Notes under the pieces: generated by a model
Told to the model about the DNA's origin: nothing
Seen by the model: the letters and a program-made list of their open reading frames with translations, nothing else
The model's database searches: none
In this document: piece by piece, positions 9,448 through 20,165 of the stretch
How the letters are laid out: each line of letters begins with the position of its first letter
Position numbering within the stretch: position 1 is the stretch's first letter
Translations under genes and position numbers: made by a program
Assembly (NCBI GenBank): GCA_025594325.1
Contig: JANHCV010000005.1
Span: 771,501-835,500, forward strand
Reading direction: 5' to 3'
Source of the DNA: Blastocladiella emersonii ATCC 22665
Taxonomy: Eukaryota > Blastocladiomycota > Blastocladiomycetes > Blastocladiales > Blastocladiaceae
Length of the DNA: 64,000 bases

Positions 9448-12379
9448 ATGTCCGCCCCGGAGCGGGTGTGCCGCGCGCACCGCCCCCGCCCTCGCCCAAG
9501 GAGGATTCTGGCCGCCATCCTCGGCATCGTCCTCGCGTCCGCCACCCTCGCGACCGCCACGCAGCAGGCGTGCCGCGCCAGCCGCGACTGCCCGGCGCCC
9601 GACCTCGACGTGTGCCTGTTCGGCCGGTGCATCCACGCCCCGCGTGCGTGCCTGCCCGGCGCCGGCGTGCCCAACGCCGGGTGCGAGACGGGTTACTCGT
9701 GTGTTGCCGGCGTGTGTGTCCTCGACCTCGACTACAGTCCGTGTTTTTTAGCAAAAGAGCGCGGGATGTCAACTCACACGTCCGCGTGTAGGCTCCGGCG
9801 CCATCTTCCAGCGGTGCTACTGGAAACACCCCGCCAACGCGACCTCACCATCGCCCGCCGCATCGACGACGGCCGGGATCGCGTCCGCGCCCATGGCGGC
9901 GGGGGGCGACGGGAGTCTCACGACGCCGCTCGTCGCCCCACCACCGGTGCCCGCCGACTCTTCAGCCAGCGACGCGGTCCTGCAGCAGGTCCTGGCGGTC
10001 GCGTGCGAGCCGGGCGAGAAATACGACTGCGTGAACGGGTTCTGCGTCGACAAGCTGACGCAGCGCCGCATCGTGTCCGGGTACACGAACGCGACGGCGT
10101 TTGCCGAGACGCACGTCGCGCTGCTCTCTGCGGCCGTCACGACACCACCGGTCGACTCGGCATCCGCGTCACCCCCACCCATCACCGCGTGCACCCTGTA
10201 CAGCCACCTGTTCGTCGCGACGGGCGGGCGCACGTGGCGGCCCGTCGCGAAACAGTACCTGTCGCTCGACGACCTGTACGACACGCGGTGCTGCTTCCCG
10301 TCGCCCGTCACGGGGCTGCAGTGCTCCGACAACGCGCGCAACTCGCTCGACGCGGTCCTCGTGCTGGGTCTCGACGACCGGAACTTGACCGGCGTGCTCC
10401 CTGCGCCCCTGTGGACCGCGTTTCCGAAAATCCGCACGCTCGCGGTCGGGCATAACCCGGACCTCGTCGTCCCGCCCGCGAATCTCGGGAAGCTCGCGGA
10501 CCTCGCGATCCTCTCGGCGTCGCGCGTTCGGCTCGCCGACGACGCGCCGGCGTGGGCCGCGTGGACACGCGGCGATGTCGTGCTGCAGTCGCTGCACCCG
10601 AACCAGCCGCCCGCCGCGCTCGCTGGTCTCGCTTCCCCTTCTTCCTCCTCTTCCTCCTCTTCCTCCGCCGCTGCGCCGAGCTTCCCGTCATGGACCCTGT
10701 CAACCCCGCGCCCCGCGCGCCTCGCGCTGTTCCTCGACGAGAACAACCTGACGGGGTCGCTGCCGCGCATCCTGCCCGGCCCGCCGCGCGGGCTCTCGCT
10801 GCGCAACAACCCGGGCCTCGTCGGCGTCCTCAACACCAACGCCGTCTACCTCGACCTCCGCAGTACCGGCGCCCTCTGCGTGTCGCCGTTCGCCGCGGTG
10901 CCTGGGACGATCACGGACCCCGCGGCGACGGGCGCCGTGGGCGGGGGCGAACTGACCGGGTTCGATGCGGGCGCGAATGGGACGGCGCGGGCGGCGCGGG
11001 ACGCAGACGGAGGAGTGCAGTCTGCATCCTCGGCCGCGCTCCTGCCCGAGGTCGGGCTGGTCCCCGACACGGCCTTCTACGCGACGTGCGGGCTCGGCGT
11101 GACGCTCGGCATCGCGTGGCCCGAGCTGGTCCCCGCCCTGGCCGCCATCGCGGTGTACCTGCTCGGCGTCGCCGTGTACCGCGACCTGGTCGCCGCGCGC
11201 CCGCTCACGCTGCTGTCGCTGGTCTCGATCGCCGTCGAGGTACAGTTCGCGCTGATGCTGGTCGCCGACCCGACGGTCGGCGCCATGGTCGCTCCGCCGA
11301 CGGCCGAGTCGGGCGCGGTCACGTCCGACCCTTCCACCACCACCACGACAACCACCGCGACCGTCGCAACCAGCACCCTGTCGGGCCTACTCAAACTCCT
11401 CTTCTTCGTGTCGATCGTGATCCCGCGCCTGTGCAACGCGTACTACACGCGCCTGCCCGGCCTCCCCCTGCGCCTGCGCGTCCTCGCGATGCTGGACGTG
11501 AACCACTTCATCGAGTACTTCCGCGCGCACGCGGGCAAGGCGTCGCTCGCGCGAGAATACGTCCCGCCGCACCTCCGGTCGCTCGCGATGCTCCAGGCGA
11601 TCCTCAAGGACGCGGCCCAGCTCGCCCTCACGACGTGGGCCGCGCTCTCGGTCCAGTGGAGCGTCACGATGATCGCGATGATCGCCGTCGCGATTTTGGG
11701 GGTCGTCAAGGAGGTCGCGGTCCGCGCCGCGCGCGGGTGTGGCGCGCGCAGCCGCCGGCGGAGGCGGCAGGATTCCCAAGGAACCGAGCTCCACGCGTTC
11801 GCGTCGCTGTTCTCCCGCCGCCGCGGCGCCGCCGGCGTGCACGCGTCGGTCGTCGAACTGCCCCGCTTCAACGCTCCGCCGCAGCCCCCGCCCCCGCTCT
11901 CCCCGGTCCCGACGTACACGTCGCGCCGCGGGTCGCTCGTACACCCTCTTCACACGCCGGGCGGGGGCGGGGGAGACGATAGCCCGATCCCGCGCGTCCT
12001 CGCGACACTCACCGCGCACCGGCCACGGTCGACGGCCGTCGACCCGCGCTCTGCGTCGCCAGCCCGGGGAGGCGGCGGAGGTCAGGCGCGCGGCGGAGCG
12101 GTCGCGCCGGCCGGCGGGGTCTCGTCGCGGCTCTCGACGGCGGTGTCGCTCGGGCCTGTCGATAGTCCGCGGCTCGCGGCGGCGGGGGCGGGAAGGAGCG
12201 AGCTGGCCTCGGTCCAGGGCGGCGCGGGTGGCGAGTGCGGGAGTGACGACGAGGAAGAGGATGGGTCGGATCTCGCGTCGCAGGTGTCGTCGTCGTGGCG
12301 CGGTCGGAGACACCACCACGATGGCAACGGTGGTGGCGGGAGCCCGGGCCGGCGGCAACCTCCTCCCCCCGCAGCATGA
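9448..12379 (+). CDS. Leucine-rich-repeat multi-pass membrane protein, receptor-like
   Basis: Exons 9448-9736 and 9792-12379 encode 958 residues. A basic N terminus leads into a hydrophobic signal segment (RRILAAILGIVLASATLATA). A Cys-rich stretch follows (CRASRDCPAPDLDVCLFGRC and onwards), then a second Cys cluster. A short LRR region of the plant/fungal NLTGxLP type lies at roughly residues 150-390 (LDDRNLTGVLPAPLW, LFLDENNLTGSLPRIL). Hydrophobic spans at about 524-560, 568-590, 625-650 and 695-740 suggest five or so membrane helices. The last ~215 residues are a basic, Ser/Pro-rich cytoplasmic tail. This layout suggests a surface sensor, but neither ligand nor signalling domain can be named. 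The intron uses a GTCCGT donor, which keeps phase. Confidence 0.8.
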
Positions 12380-12429
12380 ACTCGCAATCAATTACTGTAC
12401 ATTTTGTTCCATCATCCAAACACATTCCC

Positions 12430-14520
12430 CTACGCATCCGCCTCATACGCGCTCGCAATCGCGCTGAGATCGCGCGTGTCGCACATGGCAGCCCAGTCGG
12501 CCTTGTTCATGAGGAGGGCGGCCATCTTGAGCGTCTCCCAGACGTTGGACGAGGTGAACCCGGAGGTGACGCTGCCGTTCCCGCCGGCGGCCTGGACCTG
12601 GAGCGCCTCGATGAGGTGGTGCGCGGCCTCGCGGTGCTGGCCGAGGTTGATGCACGAGATGGCGAGGTTGTACCGGGCGCGGATGTACGACGGGTTGATG
12701 GCGAGCGCGTGGAAGTACGCGTCCATGGCGCGGCTGGCGTCGTGCGAGTTGGCGAGCGTAGCCCCCAGCTTGTTCCACAGGAGGTAGTCGTCGGGCCGCG
12801 CCGCGAGCGCCGCCTGGAAGCAGTCGACGGCCTTGGCGTACTCTTCCGAGACGTTGAACAGCACCCCCAAACCGACCTGCACGTCCGCGTCAATCACCTC
12901 GCCGCCCGACGTCGCCGCCTCGAGGAACAGCGACGACACGTCGCGGAAGCTGTCGCCCGAGGTCACGATCGCGTCGGCGAGGGGCGCGTACTTGGGGTTG
13001 TTGCGGATCCACTGGCGCAGGCTGTCGAAGGCGGGCTCCGGGTGGTTCTCGTTGGTGTAGCTGACCGAGAGCGCGAGCCACGCGTCGAGCTGGGCCGGGT
13101 CGGCCTCGAGGGCGCGGCGGAGCGCCGAAATGGCCTGCCGCTCGCGCTCGTTCTCCTGCTGCTTGATCCCGAGCAGCGTCCACGCGGCCGCGTCGCGCGG
13201 GTCCGCCTGCACGCGGGCCTCGAGGGCGAGGATCGACTCGGCGAGCGGCAGCGTCGCGAGGGGCAGCGCGCGCAGCTGGTCGACGGGCTGGCCGAGGTAC
13301 GCGTTGGCGGGCTCGAAATCGTACGCCGCGTACTCGGGCAGGTCCATGTTCCACTGCGCCAGCCGCTCGATGGGCGCGCCCGTGGCGGCGGCCATCTCGT
13401 CGAACTGGCGCGCCCACGACACCGACGACGCCGCGTCCTCGAGCCCGGTGCCGAAGCTGGCGAGCCCGTCAAAGTCCTCGGCCCAGTCGCCCTCGATCCC
13501 CTGGTACTGGTTCCCAAACTCCTTGGACCACATGGACTCGACGTAGTTGTCGACGCGCGACGAGAAGTCGGACGCCCACGTCCCGCCCGTGTTCTCGACG
13601 ACCTTGTCGCCCTCGATCGTCACCTCCTGGTCGCGCAGCTGGCCCATGAACTTGAGGAACTCGGAGTTGGAGAACTTGGGGTTCTCGTGGGCGCGGTCGC
13701 CGACGGCCTCGAGCAGCTCGCCCGCGGTCTTGGCCAGCTCCTCGCGGTCGGTCGCAAACTCGGACGCCCACGCGTCCGCCTTGGCCTGCTCGGCCTGCGC
13801 AAACTCGTCGCCCCACGACGCCGTCGCGTGCGCGGCCCGCGCGTCCTCGAAGGCGCGCTCCAGCGCCTGCGTGTCGGCCGCCGTCAGCTCCACGGGGGCT
13901 GCAGGTCCCGCAGATTGGAACTCGTGTGCCCACGCGGGCGCCGCCGCGGCCACGGCGTGCGACTCGCGCGCGGATGCAAAGGCCGCGTCAAAGTGCGCCA
14001 TCTCCTCGCGCGACATGTGCGGCGCGGGAGCGGACGTGTGCTGGAAAGTGGCGAACTCGGCGTGCCAGTCGGCGGTGACGGGGCCCTTACCCTTGCCCGC
14101 CATCACGGCGGCGGGCGGAGGAGGAGGGCCGTGCATCAGGTCCAGTTCCTGGTGCAGGTCGCGGAACGCGAACGCCGCGGCGTCGGGCGGGCCCATCATG
14201 GCGGCGGCGCCCGCGCTCGACGGGCCAGCGGCACTGCTGCGCAGGAACTCTTCGGCGAGCTATACACGACGCGATGGTTAGGAGGGATCGCGGCCAGCAG
14301 AACCGGTGCGCGTACGTCCTGGCGGTGCAGCGCATCGGCCGTGACATTGGGTTGCCGGAACTACGTGTCGCGCGAGAGAGTGTGAGATGGGTTATAGGGG
14401 AACAGGGACAACCGCGAGCGAACGTACGCCCTGTGGCGCGCCGCGGAACGAGTCCTGGAATGTGTCCTGGTCAAACTGCTGCTTGAGGGCGCCGAGCGGG
14501 TTGACGGGGCCGCAGTCCAT
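12430..14520 (-). CDS. PEX5: PEX5 peroxisomal import receptor
   Basis: Exon 1 (14520-14428) encodes MDCGPVNPLGALKQQF, the typical PEX5 start with the N-terminal Cys used for ubiquitin-dependent recycling. After a 168-nt intron, exon 2 (14259-12430) begins LAEEFLRSS; the total is 640 residues. The N-terminal half has eight WxxxF-type motifs (WHAEF, WAHEF, WGDEF, WASEF, WASDF, WSKEF, WAEDF, WARQF), which bind PEX14 and PEX13. The C-terminal half is a TPR array (for example AWTLLGIKQQENERERQAI and ALAINPSYIRARYNLAISC) that reads the PTS1 signal of matrix proteins. Intron ends GTACGT and TATAG keep phase 0. It ends 50 bp from the LRR membrane-protein stop (convergent) and is divergent from the coiled-coil gene. 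Confidence 0.96.
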
Positions 14521-14715
14521 GGTGAATACGTGGTTTGATTTTGGGCGAAAGAAGGGAGAGAGAGAGTTCGCGGCGACGCGCCGACCTTTCACACGGCGGC
14601 GGCCGGAAGGCGCGGCTGATGTCATCCGGCTGCCGTCGCGGTCATGTGCTCCGCGCGCCGATCGCTCTTCCGTCGCGTCGCGCCGCGTCGTCCGCTCTCG
14701 TCCCCACCCGCAACC

Positions 14716-15980
14716 ATGGAGCGATACAAGGGAAACGGCCGGCCGCCACACCATGCAACTCATGTAGTGGGCGACGATGATGGGGACGCGCTGCCCGATG
14801 ACTTTTTCCTCGCCGCCGACGTCGACAGCGGCGCCCCTTCGCCGCCGCTCGAGATGCCGTCGCGCGAGGCCATGGACGCCGAGTTCCGCCAAGTATGCAC
14901 TCTGGGCTTGCGCGTTTTTTTTTTGTTCTCACCTCAAGCGGTCCCATAGCTCGAGGTCCACCTGCGCCAGCGCCTCGGCCGCGTCCCGCCGTACGAGCGG
15001 ACGCCCGAGACCCTGGTCCTGCTGCGCCAGCTCGTCGGCGACGACAAGCAGTTCTCGGAGGCCGTGGCTGCAAGGAACGCCGTGTCGCGCCAGCTTGAAG
15101 GCGATCTCGAGGCTGAGAGTACGTCCCCTACAACTTCCTGGTGTCCCAGTGCTCACCCGACTGCGTGAGTAGTCCTCGCCATGCGGGAATCGCTCGAGTC
15201 GCACCACCTCACCCCCGCGCACCTGTCCAAGAACGGCGCCTACATGCTCGACCAGCTCACCGAGATCGCCCTCGCGCTCGATGTCTCGGACGTGAGCGAG
15301 AACAGGTCCGCCAGCCCCGCCCGCCACCCGCCGCGGCCCCAACTCACTTTTGGTCGGTTTAGCATGATGTCAGCTCTGACGATGCGCGAGCTCGAAGCGT
15401 ACCAACGCCTGAAGCACGAGCGGCACGCCGCCGCGCACGCGCAGCTGTGCGACGACCAACGCACCTACTTTGCGACCGAGGCGCGGTACCTCGAGCTGTA
15501 CGCCCCCTCACTCCCCACTTCTTCCCTCACCATCCTCAACTCACACCCACCCTCTTAGCGCCCTCGCCGACCTGCAACCCGACCTGCACGAAGCCGTCCT
15601 CGAACAGGCGGGCATCGAGGCGAACCTGCCGGCGCTCGAAGCCAAGCTCGCCGAGTACGACGCGCGGCTCGCGTTGCTCGACCCGCCGCCGCCCGCCGAG
15701 TTCCAGTTCCCGGCGCTGGAGCGGCTCGCGGGCGAGATCGCCGACCTCGAGCGCGCCGTTCACGCGAAACAGAGCCAGCTCGACACGCTCGCGGACGTCC
15801 GGCCCGACCGGCTCGAGGTCCAGCTGCAGCTCGAGCGCGCGGTGAATGCGCTGGTACGCTTTGGCGGGTGTGGGATGAAGGGAGGTGGGGTGGTGCTGAC
15901 GAACAGGACGAGTGTAGAACGCGCTGCGCCGCGAGCGCGAGCAGCTGGTCCTGGACGTGACGCGGAACATGGACTATTGA
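14716..15980 (+). CDS. Coiled-coil protein of unknown function
   Basis: Six exons (14716-14892, 14950-15118, 15173-15305, 15363-15497, 15559-15853, 15918-15980) give 323 residues with consistent phase at every junction. An acidic N terminus (VVGDDDGDALPDDFF) leads into a mostly helical protein. The later half has long coiled-coil segments (ALEAKLAEYDARLALL, ALERLAGEIADLERAVHAK, ALRREREQLVLDV). The third intron is 57 nt and stop-free, and its donor is GTCCGC. Size and coiled-coil layout would be compatible with a spindle or kinetochore component such as an augmin (HAUS) subunit, but no diagnostic motif supports this and I leave it unnamed. The promoter is shared with PEX5 (195 bp). Confidence 0.7.
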
Positions 15981-16026
15981 TTGATTGCGCTACTATATTC
16001 TCAAAATCGTGTACCACAACCTCACC

Positions 16027-19000
16027 CTAATCGGTCGCTTGCATCGTAAACTGCTGCACCCCGAGCCCCGCGACCACGAGCTTCGACCCGCACACGTCCA
16101 CGGACGTGATATCCGAGACGTCCGCGACGACCGCGTGCGTGATCGCGAACGCGTCCACTTCCACGCGGCTCCACACGTTGACGCGCTGGTCGACGCCCGC
16201 CGAGACAAACTGGTCGCGGCCAATCCACTTGACGCCCGTCACCGACGCGCCGTGCGCCGTCTCGCACTGCCAGACCCGCGTGAGCGCGCCCGTCGCGGCG
16301 TCGAGACGCGTCACGGCCACGGCGTTGTCGTCGCCGCCCGTCACGATGGCGAGGTTGCCGACTACACACACGCGCAGCGGGTGTCAGGGCGGGTGAAGCG
16401 GGTGTTGAGGGGAGCTGAACGTACGCTTGTCAACGACCACGTCCATATCGTTCACGCCCGACTGGTGCACGAACGCGTCGGCGCGGTCCGCGAGCGGGAC
16501 GACGCGCTGGCGCAGGCTCTCGGGGCGGACCGAGAACGTGGTGGCATCCGCCCCGTCATCCGCCTGCTGCATCGCGCCGAGGTACGCGGCCACGAGCTTG
16601 GCCACGGGCCACGCGTACACGTGTCCGTTGGTCGCGCCCGCGAGCGCGTAGAACTCTACACCACGACGCCGGTCAGTATCCCGCCCCACACACCGAAAAC
16701 CCGAAGGCGTACCCTTGCCAACCTGCGCACACGCGACCGAGAGGACACACCGATCCACACTCGCCTCGGCCACGACGTAGAACCGCGCGTGCGACTCGAC
16801 GTACAGGACGACCTGGACGCGTCCGTCCGAGAACCCCGCGACGACAACGGCGACGTCGGGGACCCACGGCACCGCCGCGAGCGCCATGATCCGCGTCTCG
16901 AGCGTCGCCGACGACGGCGCGTACCGCGCGACATCGTAGAGCGCCGGCGGCTGTCCGCCCTCGGCGCGCGGAACGCACGTCCACGCGAACAGCTCCTCGC
17001 ACCCGCCCGCAGTGAAGACGGTCGACCCGGCGCGCGCGGCCGCCTTGACGACGGAGACGTGCTTGCTGAGGCGGCCGGTCACCGTGAGCGGCGTGGTGTC
17101 AGCGCCGGCGAGGCGGACGACGGCGAGCGTCGTGTCCTCGGACCCCGTCAGGACGTAATCCGAGACACCGGGGAGGAAGATGCACGTGCGGATCTCGCGG
17201 CCGTGGAGTCCGTCAAGGACGCGCGGGCCCGGGCGCGCCGCCTGCACCCCACCCTCCGGCGCCGCAGCCGCGGCGGCGTAGTAGTACACCACATCCTTGC
17301 GAATAAACGCAAACACGACCCCGTCGCCACTCGCATCGCGCGCTTGGACGTGCCAGAGGCGGTGTGCGCCGCCGCACGCGACCGACAGGAGCGGGGTGCC
17401 CGACGCGTGGTTGTGCACGAACATGCGTTTCTGGTAGAAGCCGACGAGGAGGAGCTCGCGCTCGCGGTCGGGGCCCGCGAAGACGGCGCGCTCGAGCCAG
17501 CCGCGCGTCACGCGCTCCTTGTGCTGCTTGGTCAGCGTCCACGTCGCGCCGGCGTGGGTGCCGGACACGGAGGTCAGATCCGAGGCGTACTTGCGCTTCA
17601 CCTTGCTCCCGGACTGCCCCGCGACGTGCTTCGGGATCGCGGCGCCGTGGAGTTTGCGCTGTGCTGCTGCGAGGGCCTGCTCCTCGGCGTGCACGAAATC
17701 GGCCTCGAGCGCGGCGGGACGCGCAGCGGTAGTCGCGGTCGACGTGGATGACTGCGGCGTGCGGCGCAGCTGCCAGTGCACGAGAAACCCGTCGCGTCCC
17801 GTAGAGACGAGCGCGATCTCGCGGATCTCGCCCGCCACGTTTGCCGCGGAAGAAGGCACGACGGCGACGGACGTCATGGCCTGCTGCCCGTGGCCGCCGG
17901 GGAACACGAGGATCGGGTGCGCGGGCTCGCCCTCCCCCATCACCGCGCGCGGGTACACGGCGAGCAGGCCGTCGCGCGTCGTGACGAGCAGGACCTCGTC
18001 AGCGATCTGCACGTCCAGGATGACGGTGGGCTCCTTGCCCGCGGACTCGGGCCCGGCGTACGCCGCGATCTGGGTTACGGTGCCCGTTGCGGGGTCGGCG
18101 CGCGAAACGGCCAGCGTGTTGCCCTGCTCGTGCGAGACGACCGTGTACTCTCCGGCATCGGTCCCATCAAAAACGGCGACGAACATGACCTTGGACCGGT
18201 GCAGCGTGGAGCGGAACGGGGCGAAGGCCGAGGTGGGCGAGACGAACAGGCAGTCGCCGTCGAGGCCGCCGCTCACGACGAGCCGACCGTCGGGCGAGGC
18301 GGCGAGCGTGTTGAAGGCGGGGCGGTGCGCGGCGTCGGACAGGATGGGGGAGATGGCGCGCGTGGCGGGCGTGCAGGTGGCGAGGGCGCCGGTGCGCGAC
18401 AGCATCACGACGTGGTCGCCGGCCAGGACAAAGTTGCGCGCGTGGTCGCCGGCGGCGGGGCTCGGGAGTTGCTGCAGTTGGTCCTCGAATTCTACACATA
18501 CGAGTGTGACGGGTGAGTACGCGCCAGGACACAGCGAAGCGAGGTCAGTCGTACCGATGCGCTGCGACGCGAGCGACGCGAGGTTCCAGACCCGCACGCC
18601 GCCGTCGTTCCCGCCGGTCGCGACGAGCGCGCTGGTCGGGTTGACGGCAACGCACCAGACGTTCTTGCCGAGATGGCCCTCCCAGACTGCCGCGCACGGG
18701 CTGGCGGGGTCGCCGGGCGCCAGGTCCATGGCGGCCTTGGCGGAGGCGGGCTGCGGGACGTCGAGGCGCCAGACGCGGCACGTCGAGTCCTCGGAGACAC
18801 TCACGAGGCGGTCCCCCGCAACGAGGCGGGCCATCCAGACGCGCGACGTATGGCCGTAGAAGGTGTTGCGGCACTCGCCCGACCGCGTGTCCCAGACGCG
18901 CACGGTGCGGTCGTCCGAGACGGACGCGATGCGGTCGCCAAGGGGCGCGAAGTGCAGGTGGAACAGGACGCCCTCGTGGCCGATGAGCCGCGTCGCGACG

Positions 19001-19649
19001 GGGCAGTTGTCGCGGTCATTGGCGGTGCTAGGCCGCCACAGGAGGACCTGGTTGAAGACGGTGCCCGAGGCGACGACGAGGTTGGCGAGCGAGTCGCCGT
19101 GCAGCGCGGCCGAGTACAGCAGGCACCGCTCCTCGCTCTGGTACACGGTGGCGGGGGTGGGGGAGTCGAGCGCGGCAAAGACTTCGAGGCGGTTGTGCGC
19201 GGTCACGGCGGCGTACCCGCCCTCGGCGAGAAACGCGACGGCCTTGATCCAGTCGCGGCCCTTGCGGTGGGCGTGGCGCGTCACGGACGCCGTGGACGGG
19301 TCGTCGCGGAGGTCGATGGTGACGAACGCGACCGACTTGGCGCCGTAGACGGCGGCAAAGCAGGGCGCCGTGACGCCGTCGCCATCGCGCACGACGATGC
19401 CGTGGATCCGCTCGGTGGTGTCGAACACGTCGACGGGCCCGACGAGGCACGCGCCCGAGAGGACCGAGTAGCACGAGAGAAAAAGTCCGCTCGCGACGGC
19501 CACGACGTGCTCGCTCAGGAAGCACACATGGTTGACGGGCGCCTTGAGGCCGGCGCGCTGGAAGGAGGTCGGGTCGTGTCAGCGGGGGGCGTTTGCCGCG
19601 GGTTCCGCGATAGGATCGGGCGGACCTCGAGGCGCGCAATGGGTTGCAT
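16027..19649 (-). CDS. WDR6/Trm734-like WD40 protein
   Basis: Five exons (19649-19626, 19557-18555, 18491-16713, 16655-16425, 16361-16027) give 1123 residues. The first is only 24 nt (MQPIARLE). WD-type repeats occur along the whole length, with clear units at the N-terminal third (IGHEGVLFHLHFAPLGDRI then VRVWDTRSG; YGHTSRVWMARLVAGDRL then CRVWRLDV; WEGHLGKNVWCVAVNP) and others in the middle and C-terminal third, which fits a multi-propeller protein. Length and repeat spacing match WDR6, which in animals and yeast partners a Trm7/FTSJ1 methyltransferase for 2'-O-methylation of tRNA anticodon loops. Assignment rests on architecture rather than a unique motif. Two of its introns (63 and 57 nt) are 3n and stop-free; the first intron starts GTCCGC. 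Confidence 0.8.
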
Positions 19650-20165
19650 GGAGTTACGTTGAGCGATTCGCGGCAGACGCGTCGGTTTTGGGGGGGGGGG
19701 AAAGGGATCGGGGGAGGGCCGGAGACAGAGGAGACAACGCAGTTTCAGGTCACATGATGCTAGTTTTGCGTCAGAGTGACGCACCGGTCAGTGCCTTGGC
19801 GTTGTGGCGCCGCATATGGCAAGGGCCGGCGGATCGGCCGCACACCGAATCCGGCCTGATCCGCTCATCATCGTCGCTTGCGGGCGACTTCAAGCAGCCC
19901 CGTCGTGATGGGCGGCTGGCCGCGGTGACGGTGATGATGGGATGATGCTGGGGGTGATGGCGAGTGTTGCAGCTTTGCGGGTCCGGGCGTGCGGTCCAGG
20001 CAGGCCCTCGACCGCAGCCGGTGCCGCAGCGCGGTGCCCCTCGTGGCCCGCCGGGCCCTCACAGCGCGTATTTCACCTGGAGGCGCCCGCCCCTTCTCTC
20101 TCCCCTCGGTCGCCCCGCTGCTCCGAACTACTACTAGACCCCAACTACTTGCTGCACACACAACC
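19650..20165. promoter_or_regulatory. Divergent promoter region
   Basis: This 516-bp gap lies between the WD40-protein start and the secreted-protein start. It includes a G-run at about 19690-19700. No TATA box or repeat stands out. Confidence 0.35.

Noticed and set aside
12295-14385. 696-codon plus-strand frame opposite PEX5
   Set aside because: Antisense shadow; the PEX5 evidence on the minus strand is decisive.
15985-17751. 588-codon plus-strand frame opposite the WD40 gene
   Set aside because: Arg/His/Asp-rich shadow composition, while WD repeats are read on the minus strand.
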